A stretch of DNA of 64,000 bases from Eudorina sp. 2006-703-Eu-15 (Eukaryota; Chlorophyta; Chlorophyceae; Chlamydomonadales; Volvocaceae). Under the pieces are notes generated by a model, which was given only the letters and a program-made list of their open reading frames with translations, made no database searches and had not been told where the DNA came from. Position 1 is the stretch's first letter; each line of letters starts with the position of its first letter. Positions 25,301 to 37,365 of this stretch are shown here, one piece after another. Both the position numbers and the translations under genes were made by a program. Location of the stretch: NCBI GenBank assembly GCA_003117195.1, contig BDSI01000009.1, forward strand, positions 1,716,594-1,780,593, in the 5' to 3' direction.

Positions 25301-28300
25301 GCGGAGCGGCTGCGGGCGCCATGCCCGGGGTGCTGGGGGAGGCTGCAAACACGGGCGGCGGGGAGAGGCAGCCGGGGAAGAGGGGTGTCCGGGTTCGGTA
25401 GGGAGGGGTAGGGGGTGTCCCAATTCCAGGTCCCAATAGTCCGTCTGCAGCCTCTCCATTACTTACTTCAGTTACTTACTTCAGGTTTAAGACCGGGCCA
25501 TTACCAGGCGCACGTGTACTCCCCCGGGTGCAGCCACGCCCCTGACATATCACGCACCCCTGCCCTCTGTCCGACGGAACACACAAACCCAAAGCCACAC
25601 ACATACACATTGGGGCGGCAGTCTTGCTTTTCTGTGTTACCTTTTCGCCCCCTGCAGATCATATCACGCACACTGCCCTGCCTGCCTACGAGCATGCTCG
25701 GGTGGGTAACTGTGCTATTCAACATACTCACTCTCGACGCCGTTGAGGGGCGCTCCGGCCGACAGCATCGAGGGCGGCACATGGCGCGCCTGGGAGGCGG
25801 ACATGGAGGACGCGATCCGCAGCACGGGCCCGCCGGGGCTGGGCAGGTTGTTGGCGGCGCCCGCCAGCGCCGTCCACTCCTCAGCCAGGCTGGTTTCGAA
25901 GCGGTGACGAATGAGCGGCGCCAGCAGCTGCCGCATGAGCAGCTGCACATCCGCCTGGATCAGCTCCAGCATCGGCCGCGGCAACCGCTCCGAAAACGCC
26001 ATGTACAGCGCGATGTGGGTCGCGCTGGCGCCGCCGCCGCCGCCGCCGTCGGCGGCGGCGCCGCCGCCGCCGCCCGCGACCTCCGCGATGCCCCCTAGGC
26101 CCACGAGTTCCGCCGTCACCAGCGCGAGGGAGTGCGGCCGCCGGCCGTTGACTCGCGCCATAACGTAAACGTCACGGGAGGGGCTGTGTACGGCATGCAG
26201 GTGCTCGTTGCAGTCGCTGATGATCCAGCCGCCGCGGGTGGCGCCCGTCGGCGCCGCGGCCGCGGCGGCGGCGCTCATGCAGAGGTCGCGAAGGGCGGAG
26301 GGCCCGGCCTTGGTGATGCCGCCGACGGCCGCCATGGAGGCGACGGCGGCGGCGACGCCGGTCCCGGTGCCGCTGCCGCCGACGCCGCTGCGGCCCTGCG
26401 TGCCCTTCTTGTCGCGCTGCTGGAGAACAACCTGCGGGGTCGGCGTCAAAGCAAGAACCAATGCCCACGACGACCCTTGCCACACCCAGCCGCGAGCTTA
26501 AGAGGTTGTGGACGCCTAGGCACACGATGCCGGCGCGCCGCCGACCTGAGGACTCTCCGAAACCAAACACCACGCCGCAGCTGCCCAGCCGTGTGACCGC
26601 CCGCGCCAACACGTGGACTTCAGCTGTTCAGCAGGTGCCCGCGGGACCCCCCTTTCCGCGTCTCTTTTACCTTCCCTCGACCTACCTGCAGCAGCGTGTG
26701 GGACAGGGGAAACACCAGCGCCTTGTACCGCGAGGGCAGCCGGTCCAGACGGCACGAGAACAGCCCGGACGGGTTGGGGCAGGCGATCACGCCCATGCTG
26801 CGGCTGTTCGGCATGTGCACACGCGACCCCGCGGGCCCCCCGGCCTCCGCCATCATATGGCTCGGAAGCGTCGCGGCGGCACCGGGTGTGGGCCCGGCTC
26901 CGCCGGCGGCGTTCGCAACGCCGGCGCCCATACTGCCTCCGCCGGCTGCCGCCGCCGCCGCCGCGGCTTCGCCCCGCAGCCCCGTACCCAGGAGGCTCGG
27001 GAAACGCTCGATCGAGCCCGCGGCGCTGGCCTCCGTAAGGCCCAGATGGATGCCGGCGGCGCGGCATTGCATCCGTACACCCCCGGTGCCGCCACCATGG
27101 GAGTGGCTGCCGCTGTTATGAGGCGGCAAGCCGCCGTTTGCGCCGGCGCCGCCGCCACACGCGGACGCCAGCGCGGGGTGCAGCAGCGGCAACGTCTGGG
27201 AGCTTGAACAGCCGGCCATCGAGTCCATGGCGCCCATTGCGGCCTCCGCCGCCGCCGCCGTCTGGTCCCGGAAGACCACCGCGCTGACCTGCTTCGGCGG
27301 CACGAGCGCCAGCAGCGCCGCCGGCGCCACGGCAAACGTGTGCTGCAGCCGCGCCTGCAGCCCCGCCGCCACCGCCGCCGCCAGCTCGCCGCTGCCCGCC
27401 GCTGACTGCACGGCAAGCACCAGATCACACACCTGCCGTACTGGCTCCGGCCCCGTGCTGAACAGCACCCCCGCCAGCGCCAGTGACACGAGGTCTTGCT
27501 CCATGGACTCCACGAAGATGCTGGGCGTCGGCTCCGAAACTCGGTCCGGCCGGCTGAGGTACAGCGTCAGCGCGCCGACGATGTGCTGTCGGCCTGCGGA
27601 TCCGCCGCCGCTCTCGCTCGCATTGGCGGCCATCGCGGCCGCGCCCGCGACAGCGAAGGCGTTGGAGGCGCCCGAAGCGGTGGCGCCGCCTAGCGTGCCC
27701 ATCAGCATGCCGCCGCAGATGGCGGGGTCCGATGCTGGAGGCATATCGCCTGTGCCCAGCGGCTGCGCAAAGATGGGCAGTGCCAGAAAGTCCGTGAAGT
27801 GGTGCGCGTTGTAGAGCAGTTTCCAATCGGCCGGGAAGCTGCTGCCCCCGTGCAGGGAAGAGTTACTGCTGCTGTGCACGCTGACGTTGTACGTCTGAGC
27901 AGCCTGCGGAGCGGTGACGGCGTAGCGCGTTGGTGTTAGTTGTTAGTAGAGGTGAAATGAGGTGAGCCGTGGCGCGGCGGCGTTGGGTGGGTGCATCACT
28001 GGCGGTGGTGGAACGACGGGTCGAGGCTGAGCGCCCGGTGGTTGCCCTGGCCTTGACCAGACCAGCCTAGCCAAGCTCAAGAGAGCAAACAACAGAAAAC
28101 CTGCAGCTTCAGTCAACCCAACGCGCAGTGCGCGGTCCAGTCGCGCTGGCTTTGGGCTCACAGGACACGGCCGCACGTCTGCCGCCCCCCTAGGGCATGC
28201 ATCCTCTCACTAGCCCTTGATCATACTCCGACCCGAGCCGACTCTGCCCGACATCACCCCACCCAGCCCCCCAGCTGGCCCGGCCCACCCCAGCCGCACC

Positions 28301-28622
28301 GCCCCAAACGATCAAACAAATGCTGGGCACCCTTGTCGGGAGACGTGCACGGATACCAGGGTTCTCTCGCGTGGAACGAAGAACGGACTAACCACGGAGG
28401 CACGCAAGCAAAGGTATGTACCTTAGTCTCCCACAGCGACGTCAAGCTGGAGGGGCAGTTCGCGTCGTACTCCGAGCCCAGGTGCAGCGCGTACCCAGGC
28501 TGAACCGCCTGCCGCATGGGCCCCTTGCTCAGCAGCGCCACGAACGAGTCCGTCGCCTCGTCCATGATCCAGACGCTGATTTGGGTTACCAGGATGTGGG
28601 TTGTGGGGGCGGTAGCGGACGG

Positions 28623-28659
<37 letters not shown>

Positions 28660-30089
28660 GCGTGGTTCGGGTGGGCTTCTCACGAAACACACAAACACGC
28701 GGGGGACATCGGGAGGGGAGGCCGATCGGCTTGGGAAGGGATCTGGGAGGTACCCAGTAGGATATGGACCGGACGCGACTGTATGTGTGAGCTGCTTACT
28801 GTGATGTGACAGTTTCGCACTGACGGCTTGGCAAGGAACGGGTAAATTGGTGAGCTAAGCGCGAGTTCTCCGGCTCGCTCCGAGGATAAGTTCAAGCACG
28901 GACGGTCCCTGTCCCAAATACACAAAAGGGAGGGGGACACGCAGGAGGCAAGGTATAGTTTATGCAACTCCGGCGGATCGCGGGGTGTACAGGCGGTAAG
29001 GGGCTTGGAGCTGGCCGTCGCGAGCAGAGCAGCCCGCTCCGTTAGCTTCCCGGTGGACGTCCGCCTTCGTGCGGGCGCAGCTGCACAGAAAGCTCGCGCC
29101 GTGCGCGTGAAACTTGCGCATGTGTATTCGAGTCAAGCGCGGAACACACAGCCAGACTGCTGGGCCCGTGGCGGGTGATCGCCTCTCAGCGGGAACTTCC
29201 CGAGCGCGTTGCCTGGAGAGTGCGAGTTCGCACGTCCAGACCAGAGGCAACTATAAACGAGGCGGCAAGATGTGCTATTGTGGCAGCATCCATACAACAT
29301 TGTGAGAAACCGTGTAAACCTGTGGGAGGATGCAACACGCAGGTCGCAGAGTCCGGAAGCGTGAAAAGCAGCTGGTCACGAAGCATGACCAGCGAAGCCT
29401 AGCGCGTCCCCTATGTTTCCAACACCTTGCGGAACCTGCTACGTGCCTGCCGCTCGGAGCCATTCCCTGCCGTTCGCACCTGGCACATGCTGCCGAATAA
29501 GTTTTTGCAAGCAAATCTACAGCGCCCTCCACACGAGTCCACCAGTGTCCTTGTAATAGCATTATCTTCCGCTGCACGTCAATACCCTGCACAGCAAGGG
29601 CCGTAAGGACTGAAGTTACCCACCGTTGTGAGTGTTGCCGCAGCTAAACGGCTGACGAAACCACAGGTAATACGGCGTTAGCTGTGTCTGTTCAAGAGAA
29701 CCATGAAGCACGCGCATGAAAACGCCAGTCCTGAACCGTCACAATCCCGGTTCATCGCGGCAGCGTGTACACGCCTGTCACGAATGAATCATATTTGAAC
29801 GAACCTGTACTAATCCCCTCGCAAGCTCCCCTGCGCCACCGGCTGCAAGCGCGCTCGCGATAGGCTGATTTGGACTGACCGCGGGCGACGGAACCCTAGG
29901 CAGACCGCTCTGAGGTGCATGGTACACTCCTTGTTCCTTGTCGGCGTCAGGTTTTGCAGAAACAGTGACAAGGAATGGTGGCTGGGATTCTTGTGCAGCG
30001 TGTGTCACATCTTTGGTGCCCACCACGCCGTTGCCCCGTTGGGTATCATCATTTTGGGTGCGACCAAAGCAGCAAAGGATGCCTGGCAT
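19332..30089 (-). CDS. GAF-domain TKL-type protein kinase (15 exons, 1413 aa)
   Basis: Predicted Ser/Thr (TKL-group) kinase with an N-terminal sensor half; substrate unknown. Exons from 30089: 30089-29805, 29586-29480, 28575-28422, 27903-26686, 26431-25732, 25342-25060, 24840-24683, 23990-23797, 23465-23307, 22770-22620, 22044-21980, 21465-21361, 20910-20870, 20465-20322, 19809-19332; phases agree throughout. The start MPGILCCFG has a Cys pair that could be lipidated. Residues about 110-350 look like a GAF domain (SVWIMDEA ... VGALTLYLS); 350-820 holds further GAF-like sequence broken by Gly/Ala insertions. The kinase domain spans about 930-1275: Gly-loop GHGGGG, K956 (VAVK), HCDLKPANVLL with D1137, DFG at 1161-1163, MAPE, and CWSQDPNERP. 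A Gly-rich insert separates beta3 from helix C. HCD replaces HRD, so it is a non-RD kinase, but the catalytic residues are intact. The tail (about 1280-1413) is Pro/Ala/Gly-rich. Intron 11 is GC-AG. Confidence 0.9.
20578..20612 (-). repeat. Intron element copy 2, partial (kinase intron 13)
   Basis: The minus strand reads TTCTACCAATGTCCTACATTT, resembling only the 3' half of the element; the GCAGCAGCGCAG half is missing. Confidence 0.45.
21512..21553 (-). repeat. Intron element copy 3 (kinase intron 11)
   Basis: The minus strand reads CAGCAGCGCAGCTTCAAAA, then TGTCTACCAATGTCCTGA, about 45 bp before the exon 12 acceptor. It is in the sense orientation. Confidence 0.75.
21676..21752. repeat. 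CCCA tetranucleotide repeat in kinase intron 11
   Basis: About 19 units of ACCC with one ATCC interruption. It runs directly into element copy 4. Confidence 0.95.
21751..21797 (+). repeat. Intron element copy 4, antisense (kinase intron 11)
   Basis: The plus strand reads CAGCAGCGCAGTTTCAAAT, then TGTCTACCGGTTTCCTATA. It is opposite in orientation to the gene and shares its intron with copy 3. Confidence 0.75.
22797..22850 (-). repeat. Intron element copy 5 (kinase intron 9)
   Basis: A near-consensus copy on the minus strand: GGCAGCAGCGCAGTTTGAA, then TGTCTACCAATTTCCTATA, ending about 24 bp before the exon 10 acceptor. Confidence 0.85.
24878..24938 (-). repeat. Intron element copy 6 (kinase intron 6)
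   Basis: The minus strand carries TTGCTCTGGCAGCAGCGCAG, then TTTGAATGTGTC with a short internal GTGTCT duplication, then TACTAATTTACCTATA. It ends about 36 bp before the exon 7 acceptor. Confidence 0.8.
28623..28652. repeat. CA repeat in kinase intron 2
   Basis: About 15 AC units. The following sequence (TGGGCTTCTC, then AAACACACA) recurs after the CA tract at 51540 in a DDB1 intron, so the CA tract may belong to a larger interspersed repeat. Confidence 0.85.
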
Positions 30090-31964
30090 CCCTTTGTGGC
30101 CCTGACCCCTGCGGGGCCAACTAAAGAGCCGTTCCGACGGCTAGGAAAAAAAGGCTCTGCCGCAAGATAGGGTTTCGAGTGCGAACTAAAGCTGCATTCC
30201 TAGAGGTATCCAAAAGCTGAAATGAGCTGGCAAGCTATCATGAAACGAGAAACGGAATGCTGCCCACAGTACGGCTGCATTGAAGGAAACGTTCGAGATA
30301 ATAATAAATGCGTTGCAACTTTGGCGTACATAATGAAATTGCTTGAGCCATTCAGGTTGCATGCAACTTTTTTGGCCGTACGGAATAGTCACTATCTGTC
30401 CGACTAGATCGGGAACAAACGCTTTATATGCCAATTTATGTGGAATCGATTTGCGCTTTGGAGTTATGGCACATTCGTTCGTCCTTCCCTTGCTGTATCC
30501 CCAAGCACAAATTCATACTGCGCGCATACAAGCGAAGTTTTATGGATGTAAAGCCGTAGTTTGAGTAAGCCTTGACGGTTGATTCCTTGAAGTCTTCCCA
30601 GCATTGCACAAGGCGCGCACCGTACTGATGAAACTGATCGATCTCCTTTTATGCGTGGTTTTACCAACAGCATATCTGGTTTCTGAGAGAAGTATTGTGT
30701 GCCCGGACAGCTGGGGATCCTTATTTGACGCCACCCTTTGCGGGGCGTAGTAACACAACCGACGAGCCGTCAACCGTTCGGACCGTAATACGTCGTAAAC
30801 ATCACCATCATGCGCCAGCGAATGCTGGCGTTCCATGACACGTGACCGAATGTGCGGCCCGCAAAAACTTGAATCAAGCTTTAACAGTTTGTTCGGGAAT
30901 CGCATACGTCGCCAATATATGCGCCGCCGCGGCTGCGACAGACGGGGACCCACTGACGAATAACATGCAAGGATCGATGGTGTCGATGGTGTCTGCGATC
31001 CGCCTTTGTCGAATCCCTGACATTCGCCAGGCGGGTTATCCGCGCCGCCAACCGCAGACATAATAGAACAAGCGTCGTCGTGGCGCGTAAAGCCCTGGCA
31101 TCTCCCGCAGCGCGCCATTCCGTTGACCCCATCGCTGCGTTACTACCTTTGTGTGGGTCGGGCGCTCGGATGTCATGTGTAATTGACGAGGGTTCTCCGC
31201 CGACAGACTAAGGTCGCATGCAGCACACACACCCCGCGTCACAGCCACCCACGGGAGCGCGTTCGAGTCTCAGTGACTCGACCTCGCCTGCCGCCCAACC
31301 GTACGCTCTGGAAGGCCTCCCCGAGCCCGCATCCCGATGCCCGTAAGGCCACCCATCCGTGATTCCTTCCGCTGCGCAGCATTCTCGATGACAGCTTGCG
31401 TAGGAAAGGAGAGTTGCCGCTTGCCTTGCCGGGGATATGAGAATCAGATTCCCGGACAGCGAGCGAGGGGAGAGCGCGCATTTCCGCGCCCTGCACGTGA
31501 GACATGCAAACATCCAGTCGCACGTACGTCGTGGGCCAGCCAGCGCCGCGACGGCCGGGGGTCGTGTGGGTCGGGCCTCGTGTGGGTCCCCGTATGGGGA
31601 CTGTCAGGCGAGCGCCGTGCGGTTGCCCAAGTCGGGGCTGGCCCAGGACGGTGCGTGGCATGGAACGGACGCCACGATCAGCTTGGTGTTGGGTCTGATT
31701 GAAAGCTCGCGAGGGTTACACCACGACAGCGACCGCTTTCCCTGAGTTGTACATCTGTACGACGTCACCAGAAAAGCGACCGCTGTGCAGGCCGCACGCC
31801 AGGAAACCGGGGGCGACCGCTGTCCTTCGCAACGCACGCCAAGAGGGCAACCGCCGGTTCCATCCCAGAATTGCCAGCCCGCTTGAACCCCCCCGAGGCG
31901 CCCGGCTCGCTAACCGCGCGGCGCCCCGCCGAGCGCCGCTTGCAGGGCGCCCCTGGCCCGAACT

Positions 31965-32050
31965 CATCTATCTACCCATCCATCCCTCCGTCCATTCATC
32001 CATTCATTCATCCATCCATCTAATCCCTCCGTCCATCCGTCCGTCCATCC
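31965..32050. repeat. Degenerate CATC/CATT tetranucleotide repeat
   Basis: CATC, CGTC and CATT units are mixed over about 85 bp. Confidence 0.85.
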
Positions 32051-32771
32051 ACATCGGGCGAACCCGCACAACGCAGACCCTCGCAAAGGCTGGCGGGCCA
32101 AGCGGGTCGGGCCACGGGGGTTTGTCTTCAATGCACAATGCCAGGAGCCGCCATGTCATCCCATCTCGTCTAACACTTCACCTACGAAACCCGCAGCAGA
32201 TCAACGCAAAGCGAACCGCAGGCCCCGACACCGCGTAATTGCGGACCGCGAACCGCGAAACTGCGTTGAAGGCCTCGAGAGCCAAGCCGGCCACCAGGCC
32301 CCGCCGGGCCGCACCGGCCAGTGTCCCGAAACAAACTCCTGCACCCGTGTCCCTGGCGCACGGAGGACCGGACTCACAAATGGAATGGCGCTGCTCACGG
32401 CTCCCCATTTCCGTGCCTGCTTCTGCTTCTGCTGCTTCCGTTGCTTTTGATTCTGCTGCGCCGCTGCAACCACCGCAGGCCCCGCTTACGTCGCCGCCGC
32501 CGGTGCTGCCAGCCGCGGTTCAATCCGGCCGATGCACCCCCACAGCGCCGGTTGCTTCGGGGTTGCCTCTCAAGGCGCTCAATACCCAGAGCGCGCAGAG
32601 GTCTGCTCGGCCCGGCTTGATCCGCTGGGTGCCGCGATGCTGATGCTGATGATGAATGCCGCCAAACGCAAGAGGTCAGCGCGTCTCCCGTGCTGCTTGC
32701 TAAACTGCTGCTGCTGCTGCTGCCAACGCTGCTCATGCATGTACCTGACGGGCCTGTCCCGAGACCGATTC

Positions 32772-32850
32772 GCTGCTTCTTGCACCCTACCCACCGCCCG
32801 GGGCCCTTCCAGCAGCTGCTTCTTGCACCCTACCCACCGCCCGGGGTGCC
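32772..32850. repeat. Tandem duplication of about 43 bp
   Basis: The segment starting GCTGCTTCTTGCACCCTAC occurs twice in direct succession with almost no difference, so the duplication is recent. Confidence 0.85.
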
Positions 32851-33518
32851 GCCCGAGTAGCGCCCCCGACGCTCCTGTTGCTGCCGCGCGCTGCGGCTGC
32901 CGTTGCTGTTGCCGCAAACCCGCTCGCCAGCCCGCCAGTCCTGCCTACATCCCTCCTGTTCTGACCTAACCTAGCCGGCTCAATCCTCATCTCCACCAGC
33001 ATCCCTCAGGAGGCTCAACGCCACCCGGGCGCACGGAGCGCTCCCCCACGGCGCGTCCCCCTTCGCGCCCCATAAAAACGCACAAGACCGCCAGCGACCT
33101 CCAGAGATCGCCAAGCCGCCTCTGTCCCCGCCCTCCTCTATCTGACTGGCCAGCAGACCGTGTCTACTGCTACAGCCGGGTCGCGAGGGGTCGCCGGGCG
33201 GCACAAGCCCTGGGTGTGCCCCACCTCCGCCCGCCCGCCCGGCCACCCACGCGCATCAAGGCCCACACACACCCTTGCAGCATCAAGGCCCACATACACC
33301 CTCGCGTTTTCTTTTTAACCCTCGCGCAATCGATCCGTTGCCGCTCCCGGACAGCCCCCCTGAGCCACTCTCGTACACTGCCGTACACCCACACAGCATC
33401 TCTTATTCAACCACAGCAAATACACACGCACACTTTCCGAGGTCCGGTTGAAACTCACATGAAGATTTTTCACCACAAGTAGCTGGACTCGTGCCCCCGG
33501 GTCTGTCTGCGCGGTCGT

Positions 33519-36500
33519 TCAATGCACCGCCGCCGCGGGTGCCGCCGCTGCGGCGTGCACCACGGCCGCGGGCGGCGGCCCGTGGGGCGGGGTGGAGGCC
33601 GCCAGCCGCTCGTACGGGTTGACGCTCCACATGCTGAGTCGTTTGTGGCCGGCGCTGGTGGGCACGAAGGGCCGGGCGGGCGGCGGCGTGTTGCGCAGCT
33701 GCAGCTGGGGCTGCGCGGGGGAGAAAGGGACAGGGCCGGGCAGGGAGACACGGGCAAGCGCCGGAACAGACGTGGCTCTACGACCCGGGGATTCCGTGGG
33801 GTGGTGCATTTTGTTCAGAGTCCAACAAAGGCAAGAAAACGAATGAAATGTTGACAAACTTTGCTACCGCATAAAAACGATTACCGGGTCTTTACTGGCG
33901 AATTTCGTGGAGAAACCATCCCGGGTCCCACACGCCACGGGACGGGTAAATATGCCCACGGCGAGGGGAACAGGACCGCAGAACTGCCCCAGGCCCCTCC
34001 CCAGCCCTCTTTCCAGCCCCCTCCCTGCCCATTCGCCAGCCCCCTCTCCAGCCCCCTCCCGCCTGCGAGGACACGCGCGCCGCACCTTCTCGCTTGACTC
34101 GGGGCAAGGAATGTAGGCGGGCGATGACATCAGGCCACAGTACCGTCCCTTGGACCCCGGGTTGTTGGGCCGCCAGGCGGGTCGCCCCTCGGACGCGGAG
34201 CGGCTGCGACTGGGCGACCGCGATTGCGCCGGGGTAGCGTACAGCTGCAGCCCGGGCACGTGCACCAGGAGACGTACCAGGGCATAGATTACAACTTCAT
34301 CAGCATGACGTCAACAACTCGGATCCAGAAGCATGACATCAACAACTCGGATACCACACGTGTTTGGGACAAACAAAACCAAACTTAACCCTCAAGAGTG
34401 CTGCCCGGTAGCACGAGAAGGACCGGACACCAGTCAGCGAGCAGGCAGGGCCGCACCCACGGGACGGAGTGCGGGGCCCCGTGGGGCTGCACGCGTGGCT
34501 GCGTGCGTGAATCCCAGCACAGGGAGGGGCGCGCCGCCGCACCGTTGCTGCCGCCTCACCTCGCTGTCCGGCGTGAACACACCGTTGGCGCGCGTCCCGC
34601 CCCAGAAGGGCTTGCCGATGCGCGCGCGCGCGTCGTGCTTCAGGACCTGTGCGGAGGGCGATGCGGGTGCATAAGAGAGATGTGTAAGAGGGCGATGCGG
34701 GTGTGGATGTGGGGCGAGGAGGACCACGCCGCGAGAAAATACGAGTCCAGCGCGGCAGGTATGGGTGTGTGGATAAAACACCCTGAGCCGCGATGGGTGT
34801 GTGTGTGGGTTGGTGCAAGGGTGTGTCGGTGTGTAGACATGGCTGCTGGTGCGGGTGCAGGAAGCAGCAGCAGCAGCTGCTGCTGCCCAGCGCACCAAGA
34901 CCCCGGATTGCAGCCGGCACCATTGCCCTGCAGCAATGACGACGACGATGACGACACCCCCACTGCCAGGAGCTATCGAGCAGCATCACGGCGGCCCTCC
35001 GACACGATTGGGTTGATGGGCCCTTCATGATGATTTTAACAGACAGACCAACGCCGCAGGTTCTGGTAGGTGGTACAGGCAGTGGCATGCACGCGCGCCC
35101 CGGCCCGCGCCGTCCCCTTCACCCCCTGGCCGCCGCCGCCGCCGCCGCCGCACCTTTTCGAGCGAGCGACCCCGGTTGTACTCGTCCGGTACGTACGAAT
35201 ACGACCCGCCGGACAGCAGGCGGTACTGGTCGGGATACCTGCGGGTTACGGAGGAGGCGGGGCACGTGTGGCCCCGCGAGCAGGGCCCGGCTCCCACCTC
35301 ACTGGACGTCACAAACCGCCGATCCATCGACGCTGCCAAGGGTGACACAAACCGCCGATCCATCGACGCTGCCAGATGGCGTGACTCCTTGCTAGTTGAG
35401 CGTGCAAGGCAGGGGCTTCCAACCGTAACAGAAGGACTTCCGCAGAGCTAGCACAGTCCCAGCACAGCCACAGCAAAGACCCATGCCGACGGAGAGGGGC
35501 ATGGGTGTGGGTAACAGAGACAGCCCTGCCGCCCCGACGTGGCCGCGGGGCGATGGATCGCAGCCGAGCTCACCCGGGACCCCCCTTCCTGGGATTGTTG
35601 GTGTAGATGTTCCCGAGCTGCTGCTGGTCCACGGGCGCTGTGATGGGTCTGTGGGACCGACGAGGGGCAGGTGGAGAAAGGTCGGTAGCAGCCTCGCAAC
35701 CCCCTTCTCAGCCCTCGGCGCTCAACCAACACCATCACGGCAAAACCAATACCAACACCAAATGGCCCCTGCACGCCCTGCAGCAAAGGGCCATAACCAC
35801 CCAGCCCAGACCGGCCAAACCATCCTATCCCCGCCCCATCCTGTATCAATCCAACCCAACCCAACCCATCCCACCCAGCCCAGCCCGGACGTCTAGGGTC
35901 AGCGCTCACCGCCGCCCCTCGCCCCCTTCCGGAACGGCAAAGAAGAGGCTGATGGGCCCAAATGTGCCGTACAGGGACCCGGAGGCCTTGCCCCTGCGAG
36001 ACGAAGAGATCGGAGCCAGGGCAGGGGTTGACCGGGTCGAGACGGGAGGCATCAGAGGTTGCAGACGTGGGCAGATGTGGTCGGTTGAAGAGTATTGCGC
36101 TGTCAGGGCCACAGGGCCAGGGCGAGCCAGGGCCAGGGCCAGGGGTATACAATGGTAACGGAAGTACAGAACTCACGCGCGTTGCGAGGGGTTGCTGGGC
36201 CTGAAGGCCTTGTCGTGCAGAGGCCGGCCGTTGGATTCGGGTACGACGCCCGCTGTGGGCCCCGCGCGGGCCGCCACAATGGTGGGCAGGTCCAACGGCT
36301 CCGAGTAGCTGTCGGCCTGAGGACGAGCACGAAAAGGGCGAGCGGCGGCCTCGCGGTTGGTCGAGCGCGTCGCGGCTGCTGCTAGTGGGCGACGAGGAAC
36401 GGTCACGGCCGCAGTGAGGGGTCAATGAGCCGCAGCACGCCCGGCCGCGAGCCGCAGCTGCGGTTGGCGGCGTAGACCAAACCCGGCCGGCTGGACGGCA

Positions 36501-37309
36501 GGTCGTTTTGGCGTTGCAAGTGGCCCTACGGCTTGTGCCCGGCAGAGACCGCGGGCCGCCGCCACCCGATCAGCGGTGCGCAAGGGGCTACGGCAGTACG
36601 GTATTGCACGTTTGCGGCTGGAACGGTGTGTGACTGGAACGGGTGGCCCCGAACTCGAGGCATGGGGGCCGCTGGCGAGGGAGCTTCCACGCGGCAGCGC
36701 CTGCTGAGGGCTTTCGTTGCTGGCGGTTAGAAACGAGGGCAGCGGATGGGTTAAACCCCGCCCACGCACCGGGGTGGCAAGCTGCAAATTCTTGTCGAAC
36801 CAGGTGTCACGACCCTTGCCTGAGATGGCAGAGCAGTTGGGAACTGCGAACTGCTTGCCATGATGTCTCGCTGTGAGCAGGGTTGAGGGCGCAAATGGAC
36901 GGCGGGGGATGGGGAGGGGTTCACGAGGATTTTGGCCAAACAGGAGGCGAGTGGGTGGTGACAGATGGAGTGAGACATGGAATGAAAATGTAAGGGGTTT
37001 CGGTGTCTTGGGCATTGGTGATCCGGCGAGGACAAATGGAAGGCGATATGCGGTGGCCAGGCGGTCGTTGGGCCATGTCCGATGTGACCAGTGCAGGCGA
37101 CGGGAGAGCACGTCGAAATGCATGAAAGCGGGCGGGTAGAGTTATCATGTTGATTCAAGCTTAATGATGACACAGCCACTCCCACAACGTAGCACACTGT
37201 CGCCGACGTCGAACCTACTGTGGACATCCACCGGTTTATCATAAGGCTCGCCGCTCACAGCAAGTCCTTTTTCCTCCTGAAATACTCCAAATTGTGGCTG
37301 GTCTGCCAT
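33519..37309 (-). CDS. CFAP96: CFAP96 (C4orf47)-like cilia- and flagella-associated protein (10 exons, 349 aa)
   Basis: Probable ciliary/centriolar microtubule-associated protein; biochemical role unknown. Exons from 37309: 37309-37219, 36819-36770, 36525-36439, 36316-36177, 35993-35910, 35648-35574, 35238-35154, 34646-34560, 34244-34086, 33710-33519, with consistent phases. The start (FGVFQEEKGLAVSGEPYD) resembles the 'GLFSE...ITVGDKYV' start of the family. Other family-like stretches in order are KAFRPSNPSQ (about 160), GSLYGTFGP (about 175), NIYTNNPRKGGPGYPDQ (about 212-228), GGSYSYVPDEY and IGKPFWGG. The C-terminal exons are less conserved: Ser/Arg-rich, then Ala-rich, ending at a TGA. 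The length is close to the human protein (about 310 aa). The family was identified from memory of its conserved blocks. The two short exons near 36.5 and 36.8 kb are the least certain; they rest on splice sites and phase. Confidence 0.7.
34303..34352. repeat. Tandem duplication, about 25-30 bp (upstream of CFAP96 exon 9)
   Basis: AGCATGACGTCAACAACTCGG is followed by a near-identical second copy (GACATC for GACGTC). It lies in CFAP96 intron 8. Confidence 0.8.
34725..34815. repeat. Interspersed intron repeat with CTGAGCCGCGA core (CFAP96 intron 7)
   Basis: Contains GAGTCCAGCGCGGCAGG, then GGATAAAACACCCTGAGCCGCGA. Similar blocks occur at 21085-21130 (kinase intron 12) and 46100-46150 (DDB1 intron 10), all beside GT-rich sequence. 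Confidence 0.5.
35309..35373. repeat. Tandem duplication of about 37 bp in CFAP96 intron 6
   Basis: ACAAACCGCCGATCCATCG with its flank to GCTGCCA occurs at 35309 and again at 35346. Confidence 0.85.
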
Positions 37310-37365
37310 TATTGAAGCGATGTGCTTCTCAGACGGCTGGCCTTCGAAAAAACTGAGGCATATGT

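Larger units (their letters stand above)
30090..33518. other. Intergenic region between the kinase start and the CFAP96 3' end
   Basis: Contains an AT-rich island at about 30180-30560 upstream of the kinase start codon, a CATC-type repeat at about 31965-32050, and a roughly 43 bp tandem duplication at 32772-32850. Open frames on both strands (30540-31118, 31239-31661, 32532-32969) resemble no known family and show no splice structure. Confidence 0.45.

Noticed and set aside
36422..37123. 233-codon minus-strand frame as one exon
   Set aside because: It crosses two short CFAP96 exons in different frames; phase-consistent splicing gives the better model.
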